From DASPKW01 sp038244055 (GTDB taxonomy: Bacteria; Planctomycetota; Phycisphaerae; Tepidisphaerales; Tepidisphaeraceae): DNA of 12,481 nt. The notes beneath the pieces are model-generated. The model saw only the letters and a program-made list of their open reading frames with translations. It ran no database searches and had not been told where the DNA came from. Made by a program: the position numbers and the translations under genes. Shown here piece after piece: positions 11,701-12,481 of the stretch. Each line of letters opens with the position of its first letter. The stretch's first letter is position 1. The stretch lies in NCBI GenBank assembly GCA_038244055.1, contig JBBRTW010000192.1, positions 1-12,481 on the forward strand, given 5' to 3'.

Positions 11701-12481
11701 ATGCCCCTCAAGTCCATCCTCGTCACCGCCTTCGCCCTGCTCTCACTCACCGCCCGCGCCGATGAGAACTGGCCCCAATTCCGCGGGCCGACCGGGCAGG
11801 GCATCTCCGATTCCGCCGCACTCCCGACCACCTGGAGCGAGACGCAGAACGTGAAATGGAAGACCCCCATTCACGGCCGAAGCTGGTCCTCTCCCGTCAT
11901 CTGGGGCAAGCAGGTCTGGCTGACCACCGGCACGGATGATGGCCGGGACCTTTTCGCCCTGTGCATCGACAAGGAAACCGGCAAGATCATCCACGATATC
12001 AAGCTCTTCGAAGATCCCGCGCCCAACCCGATCTTCCAGAAATACAACACCTACGCCTCGCCCACGCCGGTGATCGAAGAAGGGCGGATTTACATCACCT
12101 TCGGCTCGGCCGGCACCGCCTGCCTCGACACCGCGACGGCCAAGGTCCTCTGGGAGCGGCGCGATCTCAAGATCAACCATTTCCGCGGCGCGGGCTCGAG
12201 CCTGTTTCTGCACGAAGGGCTGCTCTATCTGAATTTCGATGGGAGCGATGCCCAGTTCATTATCGCGATGGACAAAACCACCGGCCAAAACGCCTGGCGG
12301 ACCAATCGCTCGGTCGATCACCACGATCTCGAGCCCGATGGCAAGATCAAGGCCGAGGGGGACATGCGCAAGGCCTTCTCCACCTGCCGCCTGGCGACCG
12401 TGAACGGCAAGCCGGCCATCATCTCCACCGGTTCGCGCGCCACTTACGCTTACGAACCCAAAACCGGCAAGGAAATCTGGA
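11701..12481 (+). CDS. Exported PQQ-like (BamB-like) beta-propeller protein, 3' end outside window
   Basis: About 260 residues are visible and the frame is still open at the window edge. The start MPLKSILVTAFALLSLTARA is a signal peptide. The mature end begins DENWPQFRGPTGQGISDSAA, the typical opening of planctomycete PQQ-like repeat proteins. Blade motifs follow: WSSPVIWGKQVWLTTGTDD, LFALCIDKETGKIIHDIKLF, ASPTPVIEEGRIYITFGSAG, TACLDTATAKVLWERRDL, FIIAMDKTTGQNAWRTNR and TYAYEPKTGKEIW. The repeated 'D..TGK..W' turn is diagnostic of the fold. Ligand and function are unknown; structural similarity to BamB need not mean a BAM role. No SD is visible. TTGCAT (11666-11671) with a poor -10 (TGAGAT, 11689-11694) six bases before ATG is a weak leaderless promoter candidate. 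Confidence 0.88.
   Translation, partial: MPLKSILVTAFALLSLTARADENWPQFRGPTGQGISDSAALPTTWSETQNVKWKTPIHGRSWSSPVIWGKQVWLTTGTDDGRDLFALCIDKETGKIIHDIKLFEDPAPNPIFQKYNTYASPTPVIEEGRIYITFGSAGTACLDTATAKVLWERRDLKINHFRGAGSSLFLHEGLLYLNFDGSDAQFIIAMDKTTGQNAWRTNRSVDHHDLEPDGKIKAEGDMRKAFSTCRLATVNGKPAIISTGSRATYAYEPKTGKEIW

Noticed and set aside
11743..12324. Minus-strand open frame opposite the second propeller gene
   Set aside because: The plus strand encodes an unmistakable signal peptide and PQQ-type blades over the same region.
1..12481. tRNA, rRNA, insertion sequence, prophage or replication origin
   Set aside because: No cloverleaf, transposase, integrase or origin-type repeat cluster could be recognised on reading both strands.

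Overview
The window reads as a GC-rich chromosome segment from a planctomycete-like bacterium, Phycisphaerae-like at best guess. This is inferred from gene content: an NfeD-FloA pair, a prepilin-type (H-X9-DG class) secreted protein, an exported acetyl-xylan-esterase-family hydrolase, two exported PQQ-like beta-propeller proteins and many Sec signal peptides. It is ordinary chromosomal sequence with a small toxin-antitoxin island. I see no rRNA, tRNA, CRISPR array, transposase or phage gene.

Layout. 1-975 (minus): a leucyl/phenylalanyl-tRNA-protein transferase (aat), then the N-terminal part of a putative esterase that runs off the left edge. 1124-5554 (plus): NfeD-type membrane protein, FloA, a small one-helix membrane protein, and a prepilin-like secreted protein. 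NfeD and FloA are the classic membrane-microdomain pair, and the small protein probably belongs with them. 5639-6388 (minus): an exported HExxH metallopeptidase, divergent from an exported AXE1-family esterase (6555-7886, plus). 7890-8497 (minus): a ribbon-helix-helix antitoxin and PIN toxin with a 4-base overlap, ending 3 bases from the esterase stop. 8728-10410 (minus): an exported TIM-barrel-like protein followed at once by a nucleotidyltransferase-fold protein. 10592-12481 (plus): two exported beta-propeller proteins, the second cut by the right edge.

The most notable signals lie outside the coding regions. First, there are three unrelated families of 7-base tandem repeats (GCAACTC, TTCATCC, AATCCGC). 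They sit in gaps between genes and, in one case, inside a prepilin leader. Because 7 is not a multiple of 3, each family reads as the same seven-residue peptide in all three frames without a stop on at least one strand. Arrays directly abut the starts of floA and of the small membrane gene. Second, the AATCCGC array forms a 19-bp perfect inverted repeat nested inside a 14-bp inverted repeat and flanked by 16-bp direct repeats, just upstream of the toxin-antitoxin promoter. Third, at least four genes carry a -10-like hexamer only 6-7 bases before the start codon and no Shine-Dalgarno sequence, which suggests leaderless transcripts; aat is a weaker fifth. Fourth, the antitoxin start carries two 9-base direct repeats one helical turn apart, a candidate autoregulatory operator.

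No gap between genes exceeds about 200 bases. I do not see a clearly new multi-gene system. The repeat architecture and start-site pattern are the parts most worth a second look.
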